A program made the translations under genes and the position numbers. A stretch of 64,000 nt of DNA. It comes from Notospermus geniculatus (lineage: Eukaryota > Nemertea > Pilidiophora > Heteronemertea > Lineidae). The notes under the pieces were generated by a model that worked only from the letters and a program-made list of their open reading frames with translations, was not told the DNA's origin and did not search any database. The number at the start of each line of letters is the position of its first letter. Position 1 is the stretch's first letter. Of this stretch, positions 10,493 through 25,400 are shown piece by piece. The stretch spans positions 1 through 64,000 of the forward strand of contig NMRB01002146.1 of assembly GCA_002633025.1 (NCBI GenBank), in the 5' to 3' direction.

Positions 10493-13400
10493 CTGAAACG
10501 TGGAAGCGAAGACATGGTAACTAGTTGCATCCGTGAAATATGACGAGGGCTGTCAATTCTGGAAACCGGAAAGCCTGTGAGGTTCATACTGATCTACAAA
10601 GAGCCCCACCCTCAGGAGTTGACATACCTCTTTCTAGGTTCATGGTGATCGGCCCATCTTTTGGTTCCACCAGGCCCATACACGAGGCATCTGCAGACAT
10701 AGCCATTAAGACCACATTCGATATCGCTTCATACATCTGAAATACACAACAGCGGGACTTCGGAAATAATTAGGTTTTCAAAATAATGTACAGATTGATG
10801 CAGGGTGTCCTCCCACTCAAACATAAAGTCATTCGCAATAACTTTCGTTTTGGTGATAGGAGCGCAGTAAAAGTTTTGGATAGTATGCAAAAGTGAAGGG
10901 CCAATCAGGTCACAAGAGTCAATTGCCAGGAAATGTTTCCTTCCCTGTGGAGCATCATGTCAGCAACGCCAGCTACAGCTAGCTAAGAGGTGTGACACTG
11001 AGGGGCAGAGAGAGATGAAGCCATTAGCCGACTCCATAACCAATCTCAAAGTAACCAATAACAAAGTAAGCATGACTTCTTGGAGAGGTACTGAAATCAT
11101 CACAAGTGAACAATAGAGTGGACCATTCAATCCTGTAATCCACACCCTCAGACATAACTTTTAGTTCTCTCGTTAAACACCAGGCAGCACTGGAAAGCTA
11201 CCATACGGCACAGGTGTGGCATCCTCTTTCTAAAGAAGCTAAAGAGGAAAAGCCGACCCTCGGAAAGGTCTGGGGGAAACTTTTTCAGCATATCAATGGT
11301 CATTCCTTTTAAAGGACATACAACACAATCTTTCAACGAACAATGAAATTGGAGAGTGATCATTCCTTCCTATTACCAGGAAGTTGAATTCTGTTCCCCT
11401 GGCCTCATGAGAAAAAAAATGACCACGAATCTCTCCCAGACTGTCAAAAGATATATCCACGGCGAATTACCAGCCCTTTTAAAAATTCAACCTCACGTCC
11501 CAAGACATTTTAGTGCCGTCGCTTTGCGGCAAGAGTGTTGGTAATAGCATCAGTATCGTGTGCTCCAGAGCCCCTCGGGAGAAACTGTCATATTGAAACC
11601 CCGGCCCGACAAAGACAATATGTCTCCCCATATTGATTAAACTCATTAAAGAATAATTTAATTAACGCTTTAAAAAGACAGTGATGAAGTGACTGCTGTG
11701 CAGCAGCATAAAAAATGACATTGACGAAGATGATTTTTATATTCGGGATATCAAGGGAATTCCTTTGTTTGCACCAAAGCACGTTGATTCACCTTTATGA
11801 GATTCGAATGAAAACACCCAAGAAATGCTTGAAGCTCACACGACAAAGAAAATTGCGAACATGGTCAACTTACGAAACATCGGTATTGTAGATTCTTGTT
11901 ATTTCTGTACCCCCGTCCTTGGAAGCGACCGATCATGTAGTTTTGTCCACTCTTCCATGTGGCCAGGCAGTGGAAGTCTAGGTCTACAAGGAAACAATGT
12001 GGATGATTGCAAAGATAGCTGGAGAGAATATTTTGTCATCGTTGAGTTATATAGTACGTAGGTTCACTGGAAACGCCCAGTGATTTCATCAGCAAGCTAC
12101 CACCTATGAAGCCTCTTGACATGGTTAAGTTACATCAAAAAAAGCTCATGATTTTTGGTGGCGTCAATGATGCACCCACTACTGGTTGACTAGGCCTTTG
12201 TGGCCGCCGCCATGAACGAACACGGAAGTCTGATCGCCGATTTTGTTTATGTGTTTCCTCCGGACCTGCTTGACGCTGCGAGGGATCCGCCCATCAGACC
12301 GGATTGTTTTTTGGGGGGCTAACTGTAGCAACAATCAGGATATTGCTCTTTTGTAGAATTCCTCTTTTTTTGTTTTCGCATCACCAATCATATTCAGGTG
12401 ACAACGATGTAATCTATTAAAAACACACAAAAAAACGCTGCTTTGTAAATTTGTAAATCCACATGTGATGTTCATCTGATTCGTCAGAAGGTAAATATCT
12501 GTCAGCCGGCAGAGATCATCAATGGTTCCCTCATGAAATTGAATGTTTTTAAAAGAGGAAAACCATTCACAGCTGCTCATGCTCANGGTCCAGATTATGC
12601 ATGTTGCAGGTGGGCCCTGGATCGAATCTGCCTGCCGGTATTATTCACTCTTTACTGCGTGCCTTTTTATACTTTTTTCCTTCATCTTCCAACGCTTTTT
12701 TTGTCACTTTTTCAGTCTAAATCAGTCGGTTTAATAATTTTTTGGCGTCATGGAAACACATTAATCTATTTCGTTGGAATATGGAGAACTAAACGCGTTT
12801 AGATGTTTAAAATATGTTGCATATTCCCGTTTAGTTTCGTGTTCAGACTTTAAACACTTTAGATTTACAGTGTATAAATTCATTATAGGTGCAATATCAG
12901 GTGCTAATATTCTGTCTTTACGGCTGCAGGCATGGCCTGTTGGGTAAAATGATCCCTCATCTTCATCCTAATTTCATTTTCACTTCAGATTTTAACAACA
13001 TTACCCTAGACACAGAGGTACCGTTTTATTGACTTAAAGTCAGGCTGTAATATCGACGAAGGGAAACCCCACGTGGGCTATTGTATCAGACACAACGAAA
13101 CCAGGATCATTATTTAACTTCAAGATGCATTTTATGAGGTCTGATCTTATTAACTTCTGAATAGAAATCCAGTGGAAGTTTGAATAAGATGGCCTGGGGA
13201 GGAGAAAGATAGGATGGTTGGACATTTAACCTTGTTTTATACATACTCATCTTGTCAACAAAATATCCCAATTGAATTTCGTACGGAATTTATAATGAAG
13301 TTCAAAACTGCCCCAAACCTACATAAATGAATCTGGTGTGGAGATGCCGAAAATATGATTTGCATATTTTAAGACTGGTGGATGAGTGGCCGGCTCATAC

Positions 13401-16400
13401 AAAGCTCTTGAGCATGCTTCAAAAGCAAAAATCCTTGGAGTTGCATCCTGGCCTGCAGAAGATGCCAAAAACATTGCAGTAATTCCATCGTAAATTGGCA
13501 ATTGACAGAGAAATATTTAAAAAATCTTACCTAAATTTTGCGAGTATTCACTGTATTGACATTTTTTGAAATGGAACATAAACCGAGTATTGCTTGCACA
13601 TTCATCCACTGAGGAAAATGGATTCGTACAGGGAACAGAGTTGTTCGTATATGAGAAGAAGTAGGATCCATGGAAAGGGCAAGGAACTGGCTTACTAGGC
13701 TCTGAAAAGGAATTTCGGAGTTAGAGTGGTAAACTCATGTATCAACTCCTTTGTTTTGCAAAGGTAAAAGGACTCAGGCTGAAACTATGCTGATTTTACA
13801 TTTGATAGCATAAGATTGAAATTGGGGTTTGTCATCATTTTCGTCTCACTTACCTCGTATCAATGTAAATAAGATATTGGAGTCTCGTAAAATTCTTTCG
13901 CAAAGCACGTTTCTATCAGCAGCTGGTAAGCAAAAACCTGAAAATAAGACCTCAGTCATGAACAAAAGTAATGGCTAAAGTCAACTTGGGGTATTGTATC
14001 AAAGGCTTTGGCATGGTCCAAAACGTAAGCAGTGACGATAAAAAGCTAGTGCGGATCGATGGATCGCGTATCATAATGGGGCTGACCTGATCAATGGATT
14101 AGGTGAAAAAGGAAAGACGGTGTTGTTTTTTCCTTCATGCTGTCGTGTAAAAAACGTGGCGAAAACCTAACTACACTCGCTTTGAAGTCCTTTATATCTA
14201 AAGTCATTCCAGTGAGTGCTTCATCAGGCTGTTAGGCTATGAAATTATCTAAGCCTTTTTGTGAAGGTGGTTGTTGAAAAAACCCTTTAGGAGAAACGTG
14301 AGTGAGAATCGTTGCCTTTTCAACTTTCACCTTTCTATACCGAAGTGACATGTTAGCGTCTGATGCATGCTTATAGCTCGCTGCATTCACCAGCATCGGT
14401 TTTCCGGTAAAAGTCGCCGTCGCTTTTATGACAGAACGTGGGAAATGAAGAAATGGGTTGTCAGGGAAACATGAGAAACTCTCAGGTCTGAGAATGATGG
14501 ATGAACCACACTGACCTTGAGAAAAAAGGATGTCATTTTCACATTTGGACGTATTGACCCAAAAGATCGGTGCAAGCAAGATCGCTGTAAGCAAGAATTG
14601 CTTAGGCGCGTTCGAAGAAAAGAAGATAGGGTTCGCCCTGAGACAGTCAGGCCGTTTACGATGTGACAGGGATCAAAGTCCCCTCTTATTGTTCGGCCGC
14701 GAGGGATTACAATGGCTATGGAGACCCTGACAATTCGAATTTAACCTTACAATAGTGGGCTATTGTTTGGCAGACTTGCATTCGCAGGACGTTGACTCCT
14801 GTCACACCGGTCCCTATCGCGGATCGCTGGACTGTCCTTGTATCTTTCCATCAGGCATGTCAGGGCCGAGGCCAAAGCATATTGCAATCTACTCATGTTG
14901 GATGGGGTCTTTTACTTGCCCTTGCAAAGGAACAAGTTACAAGGCACCACGGTTACAGTGTACTTGGTAGTACACGATGCAGCTGTTACTTTATTCAACC
15001 ACATCCCCACTGAATTCTGCCATCGAACGGCAGATCTGATCTACAGAGATGCGAGAGAATCATGTCTCAATTCAAAGGATGATAAAAGGCGATTCAACAA
15101 AATATTGATGTGTGTGGGTAAATTTTCAATAATTGTACCGGTACATTTGATGTAAAGCTCACAATCACTGGGCTCTTGGGTTGAAATGCTGATCTATATT
15201 TAACGCATTTCATTCGTTGTACATTTCCTGTTGAAACAACGACAGCGGATTTTTAACTCGGAGTGTCACCCCTTTAAACAAAATATATGTGATTCAAATT
15301 AACGTTACATGCTGATTTATGTTCGAGGCATTCAGGCTTGCTGCATTCTCATTAGATTGTAATGAAACTTCGATGAGAGTAGACAGGTTAGAACCACGAT
15401 ACGGCATCCTCATCTGTTGCCATGGAGACCAAATGAATGGCTGCAATTAGCATGTATATCTCATAGAGATCACAGCTTTTTTGTCCCAGGTGCGGTTACT
15501 GCTCGAAGGTGTGGATAGGCTTAGATAAGACAATGCGATGGCAGTCCAATGAAACGCGAAAAAGGGTGACAGCTAGAGAGAGTTGTTGGGCTGATAGGGG
15601 ATGTCGTTGGATTCCGCTTTAATCCTCTTTGACAGATGGTGAGATTGTCTTAGCCAATTCTTCCTAACCAAGCTCATCAAAGAAGTATCGATGTTCATTT
15701 TTGTTTGCTATTCCAAATAAAGTGGCGTTGGGCGCAGAAAAAAAACAGGATAAATGTATTGCCATATTGGTATAGTCCAGCAGTAGGCTGATCAATTGGA
15801 ACTATTGACCATGGTTAAATTGGCAACATAACCGTACAGCATGGGCCCTGTATAGAAGGCCCAAAATGTGCCGTCCATTAGGCCACTCAGTGCAGCTCTC
15901 CTCTACGAAGGTGTCAGAATTAGTGGGTTGAGCCCGAAAATCGGTGGCTGACCTCTCAGATGTGAAACTACAGTATATTTTTAATAACATTACTTACTCT
16001 CTTTGTACTGTAAGACGTTCTTGTGTTGGGGTGTGATGACCAGGCACCGATAACAATCTTGGTGGCTGCAATGATAAAAAAGTAACTACCTAATAAGACA
16101 AATAATCAGACTTCAGCATAGATATATGTACAAAAATTCTACCCCATCCTTGGTGAAATTCTGCCCCATTCACTGGACGATGTCTCCAGCAGAATTACCG
16201 TCCCATGACATTTATAGCACTTCCCTTTAATCACAAATGAAAATGTGGCACTTTCGTTGCTTGAGCTATTAACAGCCTTTGACTTCTTATGCGTTCCCGC
16301 TGTTTGAATTATTGATCTGAAGTGAATTACGCAAAGATGTCTCAGAGAGGTTACAGTGCCATGCACGAGTGGATGGCTGATGGTTTGCAAACAGCGAAGA

Positions 16401-19400
16401 CAAACTGTCGACGAGCGCGACAAACAGAAAAGTACCTGACTGAAAAAAAACTGAAGGCACTTTTTGCAGCGTGTAGCGTTCCAGCAACATTCTCATCATA
16501 GCAGAACTGCCTTCGAGGAAAAAAATGTTCATTGGTCAGCAACATTTTAAATACCACATCGGCAGTTACCTCAGAAGCTAATGCAAGGCAATAGCTTGCA
16601 TAAGGACATGGTGAGGGAATTAAGTTCTTTGCCTTCATGGTAACACTTAAAAATTTGTGTTCTTCTTGTTCAGAAGCAAGGTTCTCCATGTTCCAGCAAT
16701 GTAAGCAATATCGGAGAGGCCACTCAACTGACAGAGCTATAAATTCACTTGCAGATCACCATAAAACCTACACACTGTGCACTTTACATGCCTTATCTAT
16801 AGTTCCATAGCCAGGGCTCCACCCCATACCTATTAAATGGGGCAAGGGAAGCAACAGACTATGCATAAAACGATCAACCACAGGCCAAGTGGAAAGGAAA
16901 CCAATTATTTAGCAGATTTACGAGCTTCAATGAAATGGTCGGTTAAACATTAGCAATGACAATCAGGTGATTTCACATCACCTTCCTATTATATCAGAGG
17001 TAATGATGCTTGCTCTAGGTGTGATAGCAAGGGCAGGGAGTGCATCCTGTGTCTGGCCACGTTAACCACAGTACACGAATCCCCATTACTCATAAAAGGC
17101 CATTTTTTCTCTCACAAACTGAAAGGCCTAGGACAACCGTCAAGGGAATATTACCTACTTGCCTATTCGTTCCTCCGTCATCATAACTCACAATAGCATG
17201 ATTTTATTGGTCCATTTCTGCCAGTGAGATAACCAATAGGCACCATTGTTCGTCACGATGACGCGGAACCAGCCAAGCATGATTCTATTGGTCCATTTCT
17301 GCCAGTGAGATAACCAATAATTGGCACCATTGTTCGTCACGATGACAAATGAACCAAGGAGGCATGACATTCCATTGGCCCATTTTCTGCCCATGAGATA
17401 ACCAACAGGCACCATTGTTCGTCACGATGACGGCATGGTTCCATTGGCCCATTTCTCCCCGTGAGATAACCAATAGGCACGATTGTTTACATGTATCACG
17501 GCGGAAGCAATTGTACGTACTTCCGCCTGTCGCGTAGTGTTAAGACACAGGAAGCGAACGACAAGAACAAAGGGAGTGAGTAAAGTCGGTGTCAAAATAT
17601 TGACTGAACATCGGTTTGTCATTTCAATTCTTTCCTAATCGAAAATTATTCACAGTCGATAATCTTGATCTCGTTTAATTTGTTCGACAATCACTGCCAT
17701 CATGGCGACCGTAATTACCACATCGACCAATCAGCATGCTTGCTTACAATTATCTCTCAGCGGAACGACGCAGTTTACCGTAAAGGTCGAGAGTGGCGGT
17801 CGGATTCTTCCAGAACTTGACTTGTCAAGGAATGGCAACGTTCACTTCACCTTCGGACAACGTTTCACTCATAGTCCGAAGGCTGACGGATGTCATGGAT
17901 GTGGACCTTAGGTTCCATGTTTTTACCATTTTCCAAATTCAAATAAAGGTAGAGTAGCAGATGTGTGCAGATCTTCGATCACCAACTACCGTCAACCGGA
18001 ACACCGGGACCAAATCCCGCGAGATATTGCGAGACTTGGGTTTGGGATTTAGTCCCGGAGGAAAAATCACCGCCGCCATCTTGAATATCTTATTGCGCCC
18101 CCACCTATAGCTGGGATAGTGACGCGGCGACCGAACCACCTGGATCTACTTTCGGACTACTTTGACTCATCCACTAGAAGATATAGTTCGGTGAAACTCA
18201 TCACTTTTGTGTCGAAAAAGAACCTAACGATGGCAGTTTTGGGTTAATTTAATACAATATGACACGCAAAAGTGAATTTTACTAAGATTTTGCGAGTTAT
18301 TGTGCGTTTTTGCTCGGCCAAATCGGGATTTCCCCGGGGTTCCCGCCATTATGCCATACAGTACAGAATGTACAGTGCACTGACATGCATTTCGCTGTTC
18401 TGATGCTGTGCGTCCACTGTGCGTTTGCCAGATTCCCAACACAATAAAATATGCTATTATGGGTTTTCTGATGTAAATATGCGAATAAATTGACTTAAAT
18501 ATAATTATTTCATCTGAAATCATCATAAAATACAATAAAAGTAGCAAATATTTATCAGAGAAATGTCATTTCTTCAGAACTACTTTTACCGCGGAAGTAG
18601 TTCTTCCACACCGGCGCTGTGAGGCGCGACGCATCACATAACCCTACGCAAAATGGCGGATTTGACTGTTGTTCGTCAGGGTCACAAACCGACGCAACGT
18701 CACCAGGTTTTTTGGAGGCTTGTGCCCTGTTGTTCAGGTTGCAACTACCGTATTTGCCGAAACAAGCCGCGACTCCAGGAATTCAAATAGCGCGAACGCT
18801 TTAGTGATGATGATTGATGTGTATATAAACTGTACGTTTTGCTGTTATGTGTCCCAAAAGACTCGTCAAAACTGTTGCTGCATTTTAGGTGTTCAATCAC
18901 ACCCGAGATGGTTTACTCTGTTTAAACTATTGCCACCGGGGTGAAAAAAGGTGTACAAACACCCATGTTAGCCCGTTTATCATTTCGTACGCGGACAGAT
19001 GCCTTTGCAGGCATTCTTTGGGTATTTGAGTCACCTGCATTACACAGATCGTTCCTTCTGTACATGTGTTGTCAAACACACTCGTCTTCAGCAGTAAAGT
19101 ACGATGGCAACTGGACCACGGGTCGCACCATCGAATAGTTGATCGATTTGAGCTGTACTTCCGTATCTGGGGCCATATTCGCAACTTTGCCTGCACGCAA
19201 ATCTATATTGTAAGGCAGTCAGTGAACAATAGGGCATCTTCAGCCAAACAATAGACTTGCATGCACGTAAAGTTGCGAAGGCTTCGTGAATATGGCCCTG
19301 GTCTCGTTGCTTCAAGTCCAGACCGCTCTAAATGAAGTGCCATGTCCCATGAGCAGCCATGCAGTACAACTCACTTCTCAGCAACGCCTTATGTCGTTTG

Positions 19401-22400
19401 CTGCGAGGCAACCATGAATATTCGGCAAAAATATGGTGTTGGCTTCCATAAACAACAAGGCATCTTCTCAGAATAGATCAAAGTGGCATTTCCCTTAGTT
19501 TAGGGACGCGGTAGAGAAAAAAAGCGAACACAGACATGTAATTTGCCCATCTCATTTGTTGCCCACGCAATAGGCAGTTTCATCTGATGCGAAGGGTATC
19601 CATCAAGCTAATCCTAACACCAAGGGGACGCAGCGGTGATTTGGCAAAGAAACACATCTTTAAAGAGAAGAAATAATAGCGATTTGCACTTGGTAGATAT
19701 TTCTAAACTTGGTTTGAGTTATCGCGACGACGAGACCACATGACCAGCATACGTGCTGTCAGATTAGCTAGTTCAGTGCAGCAATTGTATTGGATTTTTC
19801 CATCGGAACAGAAAGCAAAGCATTATTGGTGCTGTAAGTATGGAAGAAGCCATCTCAAGCTAATCTTGTTCTGCACTTGGATGGGGTCTTTTACTTGCCC
19901 TTTGCAGACCTTTCGGCCTGGTACGAATGGCATTGATCGAAATGCCAACAACATTATACTCACTCAAGCACCCCGTATATATGCATCGCGACTTCTCCCT
20001 TGCCACCCCTTCCCTTTTAAATGAAGCACTTCGGTAAATGTCTTCAGCAAAAGCCCCCGACACTCCCAATGTCGTTCTTATAAAACAGCACTCCTCTTTC
20101 AAAAGATGTTAACCTGTGCACGCATCTGTATCTCATTTCTATGGATGATGTAGGCCCTAAGAACAGCGCGGAAAAAGCGATCCCATCAAAGGGTTAGGAA
20201 GGGCGTTCTCGATACTCATCTCAAACAAGTGGGGCGAAATTCCGAACTTTGCTCCATGTAAGTACACTTGTTTGACGTTTGAACAATGTAGACGATGATT
20301 CATTGACATCACATCCTATTTCCAGACAAGTAGAACAATTAAAAAGTATACTATTGTAAATGTTCGACGTGTTATCTTTTCAAATTCTGCAAATATCAGC
20401 CCAGAATCACGTTTCGTAGCGACAAAAGACCCTTTTGTCATCCTTGGTATGACTCGCTTTCACTAGGTTGAAAATACTTCTTAATTTAGTTAATTTGAAC
20501 ATGCCCCGAACAGCAGAATGGATTTTAATCATTGCGTGTGTCACGTTTGGTATTTTCGGATAGATTATGAAACTAATAATGATTTGAAAGTGGCGAAGAA
20601 GATCATTTTTGTAACCTCACAGCTCCTTTCAAGATGACGTCATCTATAAAGTCTCCGCTGTGTGGAAGGTGCGAATCTTGCAGCCTCGTTATCGCACGAC
20701 AGACTGGTGATGATACATGTACGTGATGCGACGTTGATGTAAAAAAAGAAAATGTCAGTTATTTTTTTATCCACAAATATGCGATGTAGTTCTTTGTCAG
20801 CTCTTTATTTCATCCATTCATTCCAGGCCTCTAGTTGAAGACATAGAGTAAAGTAACTTGCAAACATCTATATACTGTAGGCTAGTTATACTTTTTTATT
20901 CCTTCCAATCACTCCTCTACAGTAAAGTACTGTACAATATAGTTACAGATAAGTTAAGGAGACGTCATTTTTTGTAGCAGCGGGCGACAAACATGGCAAC
21001 AGAAAACGCCAGACGAGCAAAGAGACTTTTATTGACAAATTTGTCTGTATGTATTTGAGAATTTCTTCTACTTTAAAGGCTATTTATCTTTCCTATCATT
21101 CAACATGTCTTGGTGACATCTCACCAGCGCCTTTCCCTTGTCCAGAATAATTGCACGTCCGACAGTGACAAATGATACAGCAATTTATCACCCTGTACTA
21201 ACAACCCAAATGTCACAGTCACCAATACATTGCCGAACTTACCCCTAAATGTGGATAAAATAAATCCAGATCCAATGAAATGCTTATTAAACTGTTTGAT
21301 TTAAACAGCGAAATGATGCTTTAGTTCCTAGTTTATCTTGATTAGCCTTGGTAAAGTTTACTAGACAGATGGTCATTAGGGAAGGGACCAATTTAAAATT
21401 TGAAACTTACTTCATTAGCCTGTGAGATGCTGATGATGGAGAATTTAGGATTCGTTGAAAACCATGATATCCTCGAGTTTTTCAATAAGATGTGTCTTAT
21501 ACCCTATAAATTCGTGTCATCTACCCAAACAGTTGCCTATAAGTTCCCCATTGAAATGATTTCTTCCGAAACAGCACTATCCTTCTCTGCTGTCGATCGA
21601 TTTGGACCTCCAAAACCTTTCTTCCCCCGGTTACAAGTACATGGAGGTATTTGTCAAGTCAGTATTCGTCACACATCATGCATGCCATCACAAATTTGAT
21701 AAGTTTGTACCACACCCATGTTCAATCAAAAAAAAATTATTGGTGAACGGTTCCATCTGCAAAGAAAGCAATATTCCCCGATGATTCCTCTTGGAATCTC
21801 TTCAAAATTCATTTCTCCTTTATGTTTCCTTTCCTTCCAACAGAAAACGACTCCTTCAATCTCTATCACATTAAAATTCAAATTAGGCAAGGTTCCGCGC
21901 TAAGGTTAGCAATGAGAAGAACGATAGATCTGGAATTAATCTTGTAGAAACGTCTTAATTGTACATTTCTTCGCTTTACCTACCTCTGTGTTTATTAATT
22001 GGCTATTACGTCGTTGAGTCATACCCTACCGATGGTATCAGAGCACCCAAACTACACAATCTTAACATGCCATGACAGTTTCTGACGGCAACTTGTCAAA
22101 GGTATATGAAGGTAAATGCTTCCTTATCCCCGCGTAAGACAATGGTGAAAGTAGCTTGTCAGTTTGGAGACATGAACTATGAAAAGTGACCGTGCATCAC
22201 GTCCAGTTTGTTGTTGTTCACTGTTAAAAATGGCATTAAATCTACAGAGATTTTCTGTGAAAAGATACAGACTTCTTCTGTAAAACCATGAAATAACAGA
22301 GTTGTCTGTAGAATTACAGCAGAATAGATTACAAGTAAGTTTTTTCTGTTAATCTACCAACAAACTGTCCAGTTACAAGGAAAACCGGTGGGGTTACTGA

Positions 22401-25400
22401 TTACTGTATTAAATACGGAAGGTACAAGTAAAAATACAGATATGCATCTGTAAAAGTACAGATAGCTGCAGTGTCACTAATAACAGTAGAATTACAGAAA
22501 TTTCCTGTGGGAGATGTGCCGATTAAATTTTCGTTTACCGGTAAAATTACAGCAGAATTCTTTATAAAGTAAAGTTTTCTGTCAATCTACCGACAAACTG
22601 TCCCATAACAGGAAAAATCGGTGGTTTTCCGAACGGACATGTAAAAGTACAGATAACTGTGATATTGAATTGATAACTACAGTAGATTTACAGAGATTTC
22701 CTGCAAGAAGTACCTATTAATTTTCGTTTTCTGTTAGGATCTGTAAATTCACAGGGTTCATGTAAAAGTACCGATTTTTTCAACGTATCCGGGTTTTTTC
22801 TAGAGCAGCCATTTTGTCGTAGACTTTGCTGGCATTCCAAATATGAAGGTTTAAATCCGACAAAATCTAAGTATATGAAAAGCATCAACAAAATCATCTA
22901 AGCTCTACTTGTGCATGAGATATAGAAGAGCATCCAGATGACCGTATTTATTCACGATGGGTGTTCTTTTTGGTATACAGTAAGAAAACTGTCATTAACA
23001 TTTTGACAAGATTAGGCCTAACGGCGTATCCTCCCTAGGCCTAGGCCTTGGCTTGGTACTTGTACACCATGTGCGTATGTAGGCCGGATTCACTATCAAC
23101 AGGCCCTTGTCTATTTGCGTTAGGCGTAGGGTTAGGTTGATTAAAACGGTTAGTTGTTAGTGTTAGCACACACTGGGAAGCCTCCCCCCGCCCGTTATGT
23201 GCATGTGTGGTAAAAACGGCCAACTCGGAGCACCGTCTGTGTCGAAGACGATTTCGGCAGCACCGTTCAATGCGGTTAGGCCTAGGCCCATAGACATATA
23301 GCACAGTGTTGTATGTTTATTGCCAACCTTTCTGGGTAGGCCCTAAATGTAGNAAAATACAGGTATGAACTGTAACTACAGACCCCTCTGTAAAAAAATT
23401 ACAGACGTCGGGAAACTGCTTCACCAGCATTTTCTGTAAAATTACCGACATTTTTTTAACAGTGTTGGCAAGGGGACGTCCAGCGGTCAGTTATATTTAG
23501 CTCAGGCGTCCGTCATGTTGATGGCCAGACTAACTCACGCGACAGAATTGTGGGCTCCACATCCTCGACTGTGGAGTTTTTACTGCCGACAGAGCCAATA
23601 ATACACGTTTAAGGTTGCGAAGAAAGGGCGGAGAGACTGTAGGTTGGGTTCTTTCTCCCTCAGTAGGCCTATACATGAACGTCACGCGAGTGAAATCAGA
23701 GTTGTTTAAGAAAGATCCGCATGGATACAGCCGGCTTGAGTAAATGCCAAAGAAGAATGGGAATGTAGCAACTTGAGGTATGCTTGTCATGGTTTTTTAT
23801 CGTGATGATCGCTGCATTGCAATATTCAAAATACCAGTTCTGGCTTCCATCTTCTTGGCGTCAATTTTATCGGCATTCACCATGGAAGGAATAAGAAGGT
23901 CTAAATAGGGATGAAGTCATTCTAAGCTCGTTCAAAAGCTTTTGGTGATACCCAGATCGAACAGCTAGGCCAAACCTAGTGCCATGACTGAGTCAGAAAA
24001 ACTCCCAGATATATCGTAGTCATGTCTTCTTCTGATACCACAAAGGTAACTTTATAGGCTTGCTGCATTCTCATTAGATTGTAATGAAACTTCGATGAGA
24101 GTAGACAGGTTAGAACCACGATACGGCATCCTCATCTGTTGCCATGGATACCAAATGAATGGCTGCAATTAGCATGTATATCTCATAGAGATCACAGCTT
24201 TTTTGTCCCAGGTGCGGTTACTGCTCGAAGGTGTGGATAGGCTTAGATAAGACAATGCGATGGCAGTCCAATGAAAGACGAAAAAGGGTGACAGCTAGAG
24301 AGAGTTGTTGGGCTGATAGGGGATGTCGTTGGATTCTGCTTCAATCCTCTTTGACAGATGGTGAGATTGTCTTAGCCAATTCTTCCTAACCAAGCTCATC
24401 AAAGAAGTATCGATGTTCATTTTTGTTTGCTGTTCCAAATAAAGTGGCGTTGGGCGCAGAAAAAAAAACAGGATAAATGCATTGCCAGATTGGTATAGTC
24501 CAGCAGTAGGCTGATCAATTGGAACTCTTGACTATGGCTAAATTGGCAACATAACCGTACAGCATGGGCCCTGTATAGAAGGCCCAAAATGTGCCGTCCA
24601 TTAGTCCACTCAGTGCAGTTCTCCTCTACGAAGGTGTCAGAATTAGTGGGATGAGCCCGAAAATTGGTGGCTGACCTCTCAGATGTGAAACTACAGTATA
24701 TTTTTAATAACATTACTTACTCTCTTTGTACTGTAAGACGTTCTTGTGTTGGGGTGTGATGACCAGGCACCGATAACAATCTTGGTGGCTGCAATGATAA
24801 AAAAGTAACTACCTAATAAGACAAATAATGAGACTTCAACATAGATATATGTACAAAAATTCTACCCCATCCTTGGTGAAATTCTGCCCCATTCACTGGA
24901 CGATGTCTTCAGCAGAATTACCGTCCCATGACATTTATAGCACTTCCCTTTAATCACAAATGAGAATGTGGCACTTTCGTTGCTTGAGCTATTAACAGCC
25001 TTTGACTTCTTATGCGTTCCCGCTGTTTGAATTATTGATCTGAAGTGAATTTCTCCGCAAAGATGTCTCAGAGAGGTTACAGTGCCATGCACGAGTGGAT
25101 GGCTGATGGTTTGCAAACAGCGAAGACAAACTGTCGACGAGCGCGACAAACAGAAAAAGTACCTGACTGAAAAAAAACTGAAGGCACTTTTTGCAGCGTG
25201 TAGCGTTCCACCAACATTCTCATCATAGCAGAACTGCCTCCGAGGAAAAAAATGTTCATTGGTCAGCAACATTTTAAATACCACATCGGCAGTAACCTCA
25301 GAAGCTGCAAGGCCATAGCTTGCATAAGGACATGTTGAGGGAATTAAGTCGTTTGCCTTCATGGTAACACTTAAAAATTTGTGTTCTTCTTGTTCAGAAG

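Larger units (their letters stand above)
15335..24055. repeat. Tandem segmental duplication, copy A (about 8.7 kb)
   Basis: Copy A begins at GGCTTGCTGCATTCTCATTA and ends with ACCACAAAGGTAACTTTATA, where copy B starts directly. Most of the length aligns to copy B at very high identity. Copy A alone contains a 749-bp insert (17993-18741), a 238-bp segment (about 20199-20436) and a 1246-bp CACTG element (22219-23464). A plus ORF at 21400-21699 is the shorter, frameshifted counterpart of 29297-29689 in B and has no recognisable domain. Confidence 0.93.

Noticed and set aside
13319-13501. Minus ORF as the exon following 13531-13701
   Set aside because: It has an acceptor in a compatible phase, but its content lacks the expected pattern and its possible donor abuts a stop. 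The exon at 11874-11983 fits phase and family far better.
24417-24713. Minus ORF adjoining exon b in copy B
   Set aside because: It lies directly inside the intron past the exon b donor. Copy A has a stop and the copies differ in an A-run, so it is probably chance.
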